DNA of 64,000 nt from Purshia tridentata (Eukaryota; Streptophyta; Magnoliopsida; Rosales; Rosaceae): contig QANT01008398.1 in NCBI GenBank assembly GCA_003254885.1, positions 22,949 through 86,948 on the forward strand, given 5' to 3'. Within the stretch, counting starts at the first letter, position 1. Each line of letters starts with the position of its first letter. This document shows, piece by piece, positions 11,201-25,867 of this stretch. Under the pieces are notes generated by a model. It did no database searches, was not told the DNA's origin, and saw only the letters and a program-made list of their open reading frames with translations. Made by a program: the position numbers and the translations under genes.

Positions 11201-14200
11201 GATATTCCTGTGGATCATGTATATGGTCAGGTAGCAAATCTGTAGTACTTGGTTTCTTCTGTTTCAATGTTCACAGACCAGGGTGTTGGACTCTTACAAG
11301 AATGTTCAGTCCGTAACTTGGCAACCTGAAATTAAATAAAGTTGAATTGAGATAAAGTTTTAAATTTGCTAAAGAGATATCTCGTGAACTATAAATATAT
11401 TTTTATCTAGGCATCTTTTTAGAAATTAATGCTACAATACTATTAGTAAATTGTAAGTATCATTAATAATGGAGTTCTACTGTGTGGGCATTACCTCCTT
11501 CTATGTGCTTTGCCTTTTACATTGATAGAATATTGGAGGCTAAAGTCTTGGAATGCAGGTTAACTGGAGCTGTTAGTCTTGACTCTCTTGAAATTGTTAA
11601 ATTGACTGTTGTATGTCTTCTTTCTCTCCTCAACTTAAGTTTTTGGCCCCCTAATGCTGTAATAGTTTCATCTCAAATAGAGGGTCGTAACTCAGTGTTG
11701 ATCCTACATAAGGTGGGCTCTTGAAAGGAAGTTAGGGTTATAGTCAAACCCTTCTGTATTATTCATGAGGTGGCTACTCTCAAGATTCAGTACCCTAATT
11801 TTCAAAATGACATGTCATTTCTCATGTAGAATATCATAAATTTTAATCGTCAATAGTTTTAGATGAATCTCATAGATATTAACAATTTTTGTTTTTAATA
11901 ATAAGAAACAAATTTTATTAATTCCTTAACAAAATACATATGTAGATGGATTTAACAAATTTGAGTGTTTTGATGTGTAAGTTCTTAAATGAATTTTGAG
12001 GTAAAAAATTTCTTGTGAGAATATTAGATATTTACCCTGATACATAAATATAGTTTTATACCATTAACTCCAAGGAGCTGATATTGGCAAATTTGTATTT
12101 TTTGTTCTTGTTGTAGCTCAAAACATGAAGTGTCTCATTGCACACTTATCTTGTATTATAAATATGGCCAAAGTTTATTTCTAATAATGATGCCCTGTTA
12201 ATTTAGTCTATTGATATTTGCTTTCTTTATGAACAACCAGCCTGTCATACTTGATTACCTCGCCAGCAAGACTATATGTTCTGATGATTTGGTAGTGGTC
12301 TCACCAGATGTTGGAGGTGTTGCTAGAGCTCGTGCTTTTGCAAAAAAATTATCTGATGCTCCCCTAGCCATCGTTGATAAAAGACGTCATGGGCACAATG
12401 TGGCAGAGGTATGATCTATTTTTTTCTTTCTATAGTCCAAAATAAGATATTACAGATTGCAATGGCTCTTTTAACTTATTCATAATGACTTGTAAATGTG
12501 AAAAGGTAATAATAATTGTTTGTTATGCATACTTTCTTTGTTTGAACTTTGCACAATATCCCAATTCCCAACTAATTAAATCATCTGTCCTTCCCTCCCA
12601 AAGGATGCCCTTCATCATTTTCTCAAAATTCCTAACCACTCTATGGAAGTCCCTATTGTTACCATATTCAGTATCCAAACTTCTCAGAATTTCCTTAAAA
12701 ATCTGTCTCTCTGTCTCTCTCTCTCCCCTTCCCTCTCACTTCAATTTTAGTCACAAACAAAGTATAGTTATTCCCATGCGCATAAGTTGTACCTTTTTAG
12801 TCTTTATTTTATTTAATGGTTCCATATTTAAAATATCTTCGAACTCCTCAATTTTATGTCAAATGTCATTTATTTTGCAGGTGATGAATTTGATAGGTGA
12901 TGTGAAGGGAAAAGTAGCAGTTATGGTGGATGACATGATTGACACAGCTGGTTAGTTTATTCATGTTTGAACTGTTTTATGAAATATAACATAAACAGTA
13001 CCTTGAATAAAATAATATCAAATAAACATTGAGGAAATTACAAAAAAGTCTACCTATTATTCTCTATGTCTCGTTTTGGTCCACAAATTTTTTTATGTTC
13101 TATATTGGTCTAGTAATTATTTGATGTGTTTTATTTTGATCTAGTAATTATCTGATATGTTCCATTTTTATCCAAAATTGACAATTTTATCCCTCAAAAT
13201 CAACTCATTGTTACAAAATTGAGGGGCAAAATTGTCCAATTTTGCCCTCTCTGGACCAAAATAGAAACTTCAGACAATTCGTAGACCAATATGGCACTTA
13301 AAAAAATTTGTAGACAAAAACGAGACTTAGCGAATAATAAGTGGACTATTTCTGTAATTAACTCAATAAACATTAGATAGCAATGTTGAGCCTTGCTCTT
13401 GATGGTGAAGTTATATTCTGTAGAAATCGTAATGAACATAGTTGATTGAGAGAGGTGCATTTTAGTGCTAAAAAAGGATCTTGCCAATGATGTAAATGTT
13501 ATGTGACAAAGAATTCATAATGAGCATAGTTAAATAAGAAATGGGGATGTTTTAAAGAAGTAATATCTCTGTTATAAAAAAAGAAGAAGTATATTTCAAC
13601 CTGGAGAGATAAAGAATACTATAGAAAGTGTTGCAAGTACCTTAAACATGGATTGCCTAGGAAGTATTGGATGTTACTAGTTTAGATTTCTTCATAAATT
13701 CCACTTGTAAAGAACATCTAACTGTACATTATGATTGGAATGGTTTTCCTTTTTGGTGGAGATACTTGATTGATATGCACTGCCTTTTACATGCATCTGG
13801 GAGGCTTGGAGGAAGGGGTTTTCATCGTTTGATTATCTTTTAGGTGGCTTTAACTTGTATTTTGTGTCAAAGCCCACATAAGGATGTTATCTGAAAGTCT
13901 GGAAATCATCAAATGACCAATGCCAAGGGTAGTTGTCTTTGTTGCGACTGTCCAATTTAACTGCCTGTTTTCCATGTGTGAATGGGCAGCATTCTGAGAC
14001 CACTGGTGTCAAATGTACATGCACTCATCCCTTAGCATTCCTCCAATCCAATTATTGATTTCCAATTTTTGATTTCCACTGTCATTAGTCCATTAGCTGT
14101 TTTTTTTATACCCGGAAATCCCCCAGGCGGACCCAGATTTGAAATTGGGGCCCCCTGCCGAACCCTACAATCTTTGGGAGGCAGGAAACACTATCAAAAT

Positions 14201-15412
14201 ATCTTCTGGATTGTGTGATAATTTTGTTTTATCAAACTGTAATTTGTTCACACAACATGTCCTATCATCTATGCCTTTATGTAACCAATTAGCTACATAT
14301 TCCACAAATAAAATTGCTTCACTATCATGGATTTGAATTGATTGTCATCTCCTTTGTGCTTAACTAGTTTTTGCAGCCATTTCCTTGGTTGTTATTCTTG
14401 CAACAAAGTATTATTGTTTGGTTGGTGGGTTATAGGAACTATTACCAAAGGTGCAGCTCTACTACATCAAGAGGGTGCTAGGGAAGTCTATGCCTGCAGT
14501 ACCCATGCAGTTTTTAGGTATGTGGAATTTATCTAATGTCTGAATCTCCACTTTTAACTCTTTTGTTATGGCATATGATGAACGAGTTCTAAGCAAGGCC
14601 TTTATTTTGTTGATACCTCTTTTCTGCATGAAACTAGTTCTGATTTTTGATATTTTTATATAACCCATAGTTACAGTTTACAATTTAATGCTGGCATATT
14701 CCTTTAGAGACTTAGTTAGTTAGTTGCAACTTTACCAAAAAACAATTTTGTTTGAGAAATTCGTTTCCTTATTATTTACATGAATATTTACTTTTTTCTT
14801 CTTTTTTTCTTTTTGCAGTCCTCCTGCTATAGAGAGGCTGTCAAGTGGTTTGTTTCAAGAGGTGATCATAACAAATACCATTCCAGTGTCAGAGCAGAAT
14901 TATTTTCCCCAGCTAACAGTCTTGTCAGTAGCAAATCTTCTGGGCGAGACCATATGGCGTGTTCATGATGACTGTTCTGTGAGTAGCATATTTCAGTAAA
15001 ATTGGTTTAATATGATTATGAATGAAATTAGTTCATTTTATTCTAATACATAAACAAATTCAATTCATTTATTTGTCCATGTATATGGTGGTTGGCCTTT
15101 ATAAAGCCTTAGTTCTACTTCTACATTCAACTGGTCAAGTCATACCAGAGGGTAAAAATGCCATGTACCCTCAAAATTCTTTACTGGATATCTCATGTGT
15201 CTCTAATCCATGTTCTGAACCATGCGTTTCTAGCTCTATACCTTCCATGTATCTTACTAATACAATTAATTTATCTTAGTTTGGGGAGATGAATCAATTT
15301 TTACATAGTTTAATGTTATCGTTTAAGTCAGGAAAGTAGTGCTGAGAGTTGTTTCATTTTGAATTTTTGTCAGGGTGGCTTTGAACCCTATTCCACCTTG
15401 GACATTGATTGA
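8258..15412 (+). CDS. PRS1: Ribose-phosphate pyrophosphokinase (PRPP synthetase), plastid type
   Basis: Nine exons join in phase: 8258-8374, 8584-8763, 10101-10349, 11087-11230, 12241-12408, 12881-12950, 14436-14517, 14819-14978 and 15374-15412, giving 402 aa. The enzyme makes PRPP from ribose-5-phosphate and ATP for nucleotide, His and Trp synthesis. Residues 1 to about 40 are Ser/Arg-rich, like a chloroplast transit peptide. Motifs in order are [16 protein letters not shown], the metal/ATP signature [17 protein letters not shown], the flexible-loop [11 protein letters not shown], and the PRPP loop [10 protein letters not shown] (about 302-311). The start is the ATG at 8258; an upstream in-frame TTG is ignored. 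The donor of intron 8 (GTGAGT, 14979) can be read through to give a different ending, VSSIFQ and stop at 14999. Introns 2 and 6 carry transposon remnants. Confidence 0.95.
8906..9140 (+). mobile_element. LINE (non-LTR) reverse transcriptase C-terminal relic in intron 2
   Basis: The plus strand reads [10 protein letters not shown], then [15 protein letters not shown], then YEHIQRRP followed by a stop, and later a shifted [18 protein letters not shown] segment. This order (RWM.G.TR, then EN.. W..H.QRRP, then W.EVI.KDL) is that of the tail of plant LINE polyproteins. It has a stop codon and frame breaks and lies in the second intron of the PRPP synthetase gene, in the same direction. No 3' poly(A) tail or target duplication was identified. 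Confidence 0.75.
13021..13374. mobile_element. Foldback MITE with 10-bp target duplication (Mutator-like), intron 6
   Basis: The perfect direct repeat AATAAACATT at 13021-13030 and 13365-13374 flanks a 334-bp element. Its ends are inverted repeats of about 65 bp: the left end starts GAGGAAATTACAAAAAAGTC, and the right end reads GAGTTAATTACAGAAATAGTC on the other strand. The interior also folds back (GACAATTTTATCCCTCAAAAT against ATTTTGAGGG-type sequence). A 10-bp target duplication with long terminal inverted repeats points to the Mutator (MULE) superfamily. There is no coding capacity. Confidence 0.85.
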
Positions 15413-17403
15413 TCAAAATTCATGTTGGTGGTGTGCCCTCCCAGCTTCTGTTACTGCCAAAATAGCTACCTTATTGGGAACAGAATTGTCAATAGGAAAA
15501 TAGAAGTTTTCTAAAGAGAGGCCTTGATTTATAGCTTGTTGTTTCAAAACTTTGTACAAGCTGAGGTTGATTGGAAGATAATCTTCAGTACTTGAATTGA
15601 ACCCCATCTAGGGCTTCATTGAAATCTCATTTCCCGTTTTCCCCTTTTTCCCCTTTTTGAGGAAAATGGTTGGTAAACTACATCTACACAATCAAATTTT
15701 TGTATGATATCACTATTTGACCCTGTATGATATCACTATTTTGACATGTAATTAATCATTTATGCTTCCCATTTGTTTTCCTCATTAGTTATGTGTCATC
15801 TGTCTCAATCATTGGACATGTTCTAGTCCACCATTACTATCTTAATTTGGCTTTAATTGTCATCCAATGTATTTCTGATGAAAAACCTTTTGAAAATGTT
15901 GGAATAAATAAAATTAAAACAACAAAAGTTGTCCTCTTTAATTGTTTCAAAATGTGTAAAATATGTTTGGCAAGGCTGTTGAGCATGGAATTGATTTTCT
16001 TCTCAAGATTTTAGTGTTCAACCTGAACTGAAGCAGAATTTATCTTGAAAACTTTTGAGTTTCCAGAAAAATGGGTCAGCTTAATGGAAGGTTGAGAAAA
16101 GAATACCAAGTATGGTGCTTTTTGCATATGTGATATGGCCCTCCCAAAAACAAAAAGTGGCTAAATGTAAGTTTACCAGAAATGATCGGAACAAAGCAAC
16201 CCTAATACGGTGTTTGATGTTGAAATTTGGTCATTCAACAAGGTTAGTCTGAGCAGTTCCAGAGGGTATGAGACTGCTCGAACTAAGTGTTCCACTACTC
16301 AAACTGGCAGAGCAGATTTTGCACAACAGAGCCCTCTCCTTTGTAAAATAACCATGTGGAATTCTTTCCCCTTTTTTTTAGGCCAGTGGGATTCTTTCCC
16401 ATTATACTTCTCATCTCTTGCAACAAGAATGGGATAAATAAACACATGAAAGCCATACGTGTAATGAGAAATAAAGAACTGGAAGCTACTCTCCTCAGCT
16501 TTAATTAGCATTGGACCCACAACCCATGGCCTGTTGGATTTTAATCCAGCCCCAGCCCATTCACGGGCTGGTGCACGTGCGAACATTGTATCTAAGCCCA
16601 CCATCTTTTTTTTGTTTTGTTTTGTGGGTTAGAATTGTGGCCTCCAAAGATAAGTCTGGTGATAATTTTGGGTGTTCAAGCTAAGCAGCCTAAGCTGTAT
16701 GAATTTGTGCTTGTGTTATATATATATATATTGTATCTATTAACATTTAATTTAACTAGCAAGATCTTGTTTTGGTGCAAATGAAAGGGGAAATGTAAAT
16801 ACAAATTGGCAATTAGGAGAAATTATTAAGAGAGTCAATATAATCAATGGTAATTAATTTTGAATTACATTGGCATAGATCATGATCCAGGACCTTGGAT
16901 GCAGGAAGGAGTAACTAAATAAAAATTGTAAGATTAATAATTGTAATTAAAGAAACATGCAGCATTGATGATGTGGTCTAATGACCCATTAAGAATTCAT
17001 TGGCAAAGGAGTTAGACCAAGAGTTAATTGGTAGTATTGATGATGATGGCGTCTAATGGTTGATCATGATAAGGAGAAAGCCTCACATATATAGGATATG
17101 GCATGGAGTAATTAAAACTGGAACATAGAATCAATTATGTATATATATTGATATGACTAGTGACAAATAATGTTAATTACATTCGTAAAGATCATGATCG
17201 ATGAACTTAGATGCAAAAATTAGCAACTAAATAAGAATTCAAGATTGATAATTGAAATCAAAGAAATAGTAAGCGAAGAAGAAATAAATTGAGGGAAATT
17301 AAACAAGTAGTAGTGTATGTCAAAAATAGCAACACGTAGCAGGTGTAGTTCTTGTGTACATGTGCTTGCGTGTCATCTTCAGCTGGGTTGGATCCAATGA
17401 TGA
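15413..17403. other. Intergenic region between PRS1 and the NAC gene
   Basis: No protein gene is supported. The first part is the 3' flank of the PRPP synthetase gene, AT-rich, with low-complexity C/T (about 15630-15655). The right third holds a diverged copy of the 3' end of the adjacent NAC gene (listed separately). A short (TA)n lies at about 16718-16731. Open frames here show no motifs. Confidence 0.6.
16850..17065 (-). pseudogene. Relic duplicate of the 3' end of the NAC gene
   Basis: Two blocks match the neighbouring NAC tail and its 3' flank in the same order and direction. Block one is ATTACATTGGCATAGATCATGATC with CTTGGATGCA and AACTAAATAA (about 16863-16925), against 17174-17235. 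Block two is GGCAAAGGAGTTAGACCAAG then GGTAGTATTGATGATGATGGCGTCTAATG (about 16999-17056), against 17424-17482, which is coding in the NAC gene. The match is imperfect, so the duplication is old. It covers only the last roughly 20 codons and the 3' flank. Confidence 0.65.
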
Positions 17404-18477
17404 TTAAGGCATTAATAGTTGATTGACAAAGGAGTAGTTGGACCAACAATTATGGTTGCTACTATTGAAAATCATGTCGTCCAATGCTTCTTGTTGGTTG
17501 CTGTAGCCTCCTGCTACTACTTGACCTTGAGCCGTTCCTGCAGCACCGTAATTTGAGCAAGTTGTTGTGGAGGTCAAGGATTGTTCTTGAAAGACGACGG
17601 TCTCGTTGTTGTCGTAGGTGGGTAGTGACTGTAATGCTTGATCAATATCTACCACCGGATCAGAACTCATCAATACAGAACTATAATCAAAGGGATCAAG
17701 GTCGTCCAATGATATGAGATCACTGATATCAACCATGAATCGCGGATCGTCATCATCGACCAGATCAGGAGCACTTAGTTGTGGATGGTGAATAGTAGTA
17801 GTAGCAAGAGCACTAGTAGAATCTTGCCCTAGTTCATGTGAATGATCATCAACATCGTTAACCCTTGATTTTATCTTCTTTGTGGCGCATGATGATGATG
17901 ATGATGATGACTTCCTCTTGTTTGATCGAGTAGAAGACGACCTGTCGTTTTTTCTGAGCCTACAAATCACCAACTGATTATAACAAGAACGACCAGCAGC
18001 ATCAACAAGACTGTACTCGTCAATGAACCACCCTCCGTTGTGTTCCGAGCCTTTCTCTTCATATCTCAGCTTCCTCTTCCGCCCAATCGCCACCTTTTCA
18101 TGATCAAGAATCTCCTCCTCCTCATCATCATCATCATCATCATGATGTTCATAAATCAACTTTGCAGCCTCTCCCTCACTCCAAGTCCCCAAACCCACCT
18201 TACGATCAACTCGCCCACGGCTCGCCATCTTCAACTTAGTGAAGAAGTACAATTCTCCACTCAACAGTTTCGGGACTCCAACCTTCTCCCACATCTCCCA
18301 CATCTCCCACGGTTTTGTTTCTCCAAAATTCCCAAACTCCGGCACGCTGTAGTGTGGCAGCGGTGTTGCCGCCGCCGCCGCCGCTGGTGTCACCTTGTTC
18401 TGTAGGTAATACCCCACCAATTCTTGATCGGTGGGGTTGAACCGGAAACCGACTGGCACATTCAAAGAAGCCATCAT
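17404..18477 (-). CDS. NAC-domain transcription factor, single exon
   Basis: The 357-aa protein has a NAC DNA-binding domain at about residues 8-178. Subdomain A is VGFRFNPTDQELVGYYLQNKV (about 8-29), and then come GELYFFTKLK, GRVDRKVGLGTWSEGEA, GRKRKLRYEEKG with WFIDEYSLVD, and VICRLRKN. It departs from typical NACs by an Ala run (32-37), a small WEMWEMWE duplication and an acidic DDDDDDEEEEI insert (about 113-123) between subdomains. Basic stretches NKRKSS and KKIKS may be nuclear signals; the Ser/Asp-rich C-terminus is probably the activation region. Typical NAC genes have introns in the domain and this one has none. Two start codons lie side by side (18477, 18474); either could be used. 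Target genes cannot be told from sequence. Confidence 0.93.
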   Translation of the reverse strand: MMASLNVPVGFRFNPTDQELVGYYLQNKVTPAAAAAATPLPHYSVPEFGNFGETKPWEMWEMWEKVGVPKLLSGELYFFTKLKMASRGRVDRKVGLGTWSEGEAAKLIYEHHDDDDDDEEEEILDHEKVAIGRKRKLRYEEKGSEHNGGWFIDEYSLVDAAGRSCYNQLVICRLRKNDRSSSTRSNKRKSSSSSSSCATKKIKSRVNDVDDHSHELGQDSTSALATTTIHHPQLSAPDLVDDDDPRFMVDISDLISLDDLDPFDYSSVLMSSDPVVDIDQALQSLPTYDNNETVVFQEQSLTSTTTCSNYGAAGTAQGQVVAGGYSNQQEALDDMIFNSSNHNCWSNYSFVNQLLMP

Positions 18478-22529
<4,052 letters not shown>

Positions 22530-23573
22530 TGTAATTTTTTCAATACTTAAGATAGCCAAATGTAGTCAGAAACAGCTAATTGGTGAAGGGGACATGTAGC
22601 TTTTTGTTTGTTTATGTTTTTCTTTTACTTTCTTCTTTTCTTTACCCCTTCACAAGTGCATGCGAGAATTTCTGTTTTATTTTCATGAGTTAGATCAGTG
22701 CTGTATTGACCCATGTTTCGTAATTGTATTATTTTATCAGAAGTTTAAAGCTCATACATAACTGAAACCCAGAGTGTGAATATTGATGCGTGTTTTTCCA
22801 GTAAGCACTAAACGTGCTTCATTTCCTCATAGCATTATTTTTTTCCTTTTTGGGGTAAGAAAAAGCCCTTTTGTTTACTCCAATGAAAACATAATGAAGA
22901 TTACTCCATTCAAATGATCTACAAAACTGTCTTCATTTGCTCTCTCCAAGCCTACTTAATGCATGCTGCTCCATCTCTCCTTATGCATCCATTATTAATT
23001 TTTGCGCTTTCAGATTTGCTCACAATAAAAATTACAGTTTTTCACAAATTTAATATGAATGAGTGAAAGGCCACATATACTCGAATATATACCCTAATAT
23101 TGTTGCTGCTAAATCAATGGAATACGATACTTATCATTGTAAGTAACTATCCATCCTAACCTTGCAATGATCTAATTCGACCGAGCATGCCGGTTCTCTC
23201 TCTCTCTATATATATATATAGCAAGGGAGAGAGAGAGGAGAGATTTACAAGAACCTCTCATTTTCATACGTCCAAAAACTTAAGACATGTCACTATGTCA
23301 GAGACTGCCTTTAATTCAAGTTGATCTTCTAGTTAATTAGTGAGCTGTATACAGCTCCTAAGCCATTCCAGCATGCCATTTCAATGTAGCCAAAGAAGAA
23401 GAAAACATAGAAATAACATAGCAAATTTCAACACGAACAACACCACCAAACTGATCAACTCCCACAAAACCATATAAATAGCAATGCTACCTAGCAACTC
23501 AGTCATCATTAACCACAAACAAAACCATATATACAACAGCAGCTGAGCAGCAACTACTATTTATCTAGCTACA
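22530..23573. other. MSI1 3' flank and upstream region of germin-like gene 1
   Basis: No gene is supported. The first about 250 bp is the MSI1 3' UTR. From about 23050 the sequence matches the region upstream of germin-like gene 2 (from about 27570), for example GGCCACATATACTCGAATAT in both. A (TC)n(TA)n tract lies at about 23194-23220. A TATA box (TATAAATA) is at 23473-23480, about 94 bases before the ATG. Confidence 0.7.
23473..23480 (+). promoter_or_regulatory. TATA box of germin-like gene 1
   Basis: TATAAATA lies about 94 bases before the ATG at 23574, in a segment (CCATATAAATA.CAATGCTAC) kept almost unchanged upstream of the paralogue. That conservation supports it as a real core promoter element. 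Confidence 0.65.
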
Positions 23574-24209
23574 ATGGCAACGAGAATGATTCAATTGATG
23601 GTGTCGTTGACATTAGTACTTGTCCTGGCCACCTCCAAGTTGGCCCTGGCAAGTGACCCTGATATCCTTTCTGACTTTATAGTCCCACAAAATTACAACA
23701 CCACCACAAATATTGATGCAAAATTTTTCACATACACTGGATTGCGTGGAATATTCGACCAAGTTCCCGAAACCTTCAAGGCAACAAAAGCAAGTGTGGG
23801 TGAGTTCCCAGCTCTGAATGGCCAGAGTGTATCATATTCAGTGCTTCAATTTCCTCCAAACTCACTGTTCCCACTTCACACTCGCCCTGACTCAACTGGA
23901 CTCATGTTTGTTGTTGATGGGTTCTTGGAAGTTGGGTTGATAGACACCAAAAACGTTTTGTATACCCAAAAGCTTCAAGCTGGAGATATGTTTGTGTTTC
24001 CAAAAGGGTTGGTGCATTATCAGTATAACTCACATCCTGAATTGCCAGCCACTGCCATTGCAGCATTTGGAAGTGCAAGTGCCAGAGCAGTTGCTGTGCT
24101 ACCCTCTATCTTTGCCACTGGAATTGATGGTGCCATCCTTGCCAGAGCTTTCCAGACAGATGTTGATACCATTAAGAAGATCGAGGATGGCTTCACGACT
24201 GGCTCATAA
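23574..24209 (+). CDS. Germin-like protein (cupin) copy 1, lacking two metal ligands
   Basis: The 211-aa single-exon secreted cupin has a signal peptide at 1-26 (cut after LALA, before SDPD). The body has FTYTGLRGIF, GEFPALNGQSVSYSVLQFPP, GFLEVGLIDT, LQAGDMFVFPKGLVHYQ and FATGID. Germins bind manganese through HxH(x)4E plus a later His. Here the first box reads H102-T-R104-PDST-G109, so the second His and the Glu are replaced by Arg and Gly, while H148 stays. The two N-terminal Cys usual in germins are also absent, as remembered for the germin-like 9-3 group. It probably sits in the cell wall, but a normal oxalate oxidase or superoxide dismutase activity is doubtful. It faces a zinc-finger relic downstream and has a paralogue at 28116. 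Confidence 0.92.
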   Translation: MATRMIQLMVSLTLVLVLATSKLALASDPDILSDFIVPQNYNTTTNIDAKFFTYTGLRGIFDQVPETFKATKASVGEFPALNGQSVSYSVLQFPPNSLFPLHTRPDSTGLMFVVDGFLEVGLIDTKNVLYTQKLQAGDMFVFPKGLVHYQYNSHPELPATAIAAFGSASARAVAVLPSIFATGIDGAILARAFQTDVDTIKKIEDGFTTGS

Positions 24210-24835
24210 TTAATGAGAGGCTTCAATTTGGTTACTTCTTCTTTTGTTTTTTCGGGTATCTTGTTGTTTACTTCTTTTGTTTGTTGATTTGTGCAACTTT
24301 GCACTCGAACTTCATCATTCATTTATTCAATTAAAAATTCCATGTATCATGAGAAAACTAGCATAACTGTTTTTGACTTACACTAGAAAATAACCTGAAT
24401 TCTACAATAATTGATATAGAAAATAAATTGTACAATAATTGAACCTCTAGCTAGGCTCACTTTTAGTTAGGTATTCTAAACACATTAGCTTGGAATAGGA
24501 TTTAACTTTCTCATGATGGGTAAAAAACTTCTCACAAAACTAAAAAGGGTTCTTCAAACAATCAAATACCATTTTAGTTTTGGATAAATTGATAGCATTC
24601 CTACTTGGCATAAGAAATTTGGTACAACATTTGACTCAGTCCCTTGAAATGCATATCTACAACAAGGATTGATAATTTGATATCACTCCCCCTCTCTGCT
24701 TTTCCCTTCCTATTTCATTACCGTTCTTAGCAAATTTGTGCAACACAAAAATGCTCGCTACTCTGTATACAAAATACCAATTAAAAGTTCTGGTATTCAT
24801 TCATCCGGTTTTCACATTTTATGGCTTGAAGTCAA

Positions 24836-25505
24836 TTATTCTTCATATAAATCTGCAGCAGTATGGCGTTCTTGTTTAATTTGAACCTCATTCTTGTTGT
24901 CTCGGGTATGAGCCGAATCCATATTCATGAAATGAAAGCCCAGTATGTAGCAATACCCTCCGGTCCCAAGGCAGCGAGAGCAGTAATTGAGACCACTTCC
25001 ACCACAAGGACAGGTGATGTGAGCACATCCATAACTTAATAGAATTCTCAATATAAGCTTTAAACAAAGGCCAGTCAATCATTCATAGAAATAAACAAAA
25101 TCTATTTCTCCATTTTCACTATTGAACATTTGGCGGTGACTTGAGTTCCTAAAGTAAGTTGCACATACTGATGGTGAACCTTTTGAATCTCAAACAATCT
25201 CTCCAAAGGCCTTCAGACTTCTATGGGAAAGGTAGAAATCTTGAAACATCTCAGTAGTTGAGATGTCAAAAGGTAAAACAAAGCATCCAAGCAACACTTG
25301 GGATGACAAGACCTTTAAACATTTTGTTATGTCAGATTAAAGTCAATTATCCAACCACTGCATGAAAAAGGAGCAAAAGAGAAAATGTAGCAAAAACATT
25401 TTTCTATGTAAGAGAGAAAGAAGAAAGAGAGAGACCACTTCCACGACAATTGTGGGTGGATCTGGCGTCCTTATTACTTCTTTCTGAACATTTGACTGCA
25501 ACAAA
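24836..25505 (-). pseudogene. Relic of the zinc-finger (DnaJ Cys-rich type) gene, left copy
   Basis: This matches the intact gene at 29463-32694. The last-exon copy (24836 to about 25010) still reads GGSGLNYCSRCLGTGGY and ends in the same TAA. The second-exon copy (about 25430-25498) has lost about 33 bp in the middle, including the cysteines of the CEVCTGSG motif. The third exon is missing because sequence matching about 29710-30345 is absent, and no first exon is found. The gene is therefore dead, though short open frames remain. It lies tail to tail with germin-like gene 1. Confidence 0.85.
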
Positions 25506-25595
25506 CAAAGGTGGTCCAAAAGTTGACGAATCACATTATTATAAGCATTTCAATCCCTCCAATATAAACAAGTGGCTTAGTGGTAAACCGAAGGT

Positions 25596-25718
25596 TAATG
25601 CATTATCAGTATAACTCATATACTCAAATGCCAGAGCAGTTGCTGTGCTACCCTCAGTCTTTGCCACTGGAACTGATGGTACCATTAGGAAGATCAAGGC
25701 TGCCTTCACCACTAGCTA
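25596..25718 (+). pseudogene. Germin-like protein fragment (C-terminal relic)
   Basis: The sequence reads HYQYNS, then ARAVAVLPSVFATGTDG, then IRKIKAAFTTS and a stop. These match the C-terminal parts of the two germin-like genes with internal deletions. It begins abruptly after GGTTAATGCATTATCAGTAT, at the point where the duplicated zinc-finger intron sequence ends, so it marks a rearrangement junction. It has no start codon, signal peptide or first cupin box. Confidence 0.85.
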
Positions 25719-25867
25719 GCTCTAAATGAGAGAAGCGTACCAACAACTTAAAAGACTTGAATGATTTTCATGCTATGCAAAGTTTGATTTGATTACTTTT
25801 TGTCGATATCCATGTTGCTGCTGGTGTACTGTTTTTTTGCAACCTTAACAGTTAACACAACCCAACA

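Noticed and set aside
12485-12955. 156-codon open frame within the PRPP synthetase gene
   Set aside because: Mostly translated intron 5; only the last 24 codons are real (exon 6).
16299-16604. 101-codon minus-strand open frame between PRS1 and the NAC gene
   Set aside because: Composition is not protein-like and no domain is seen.
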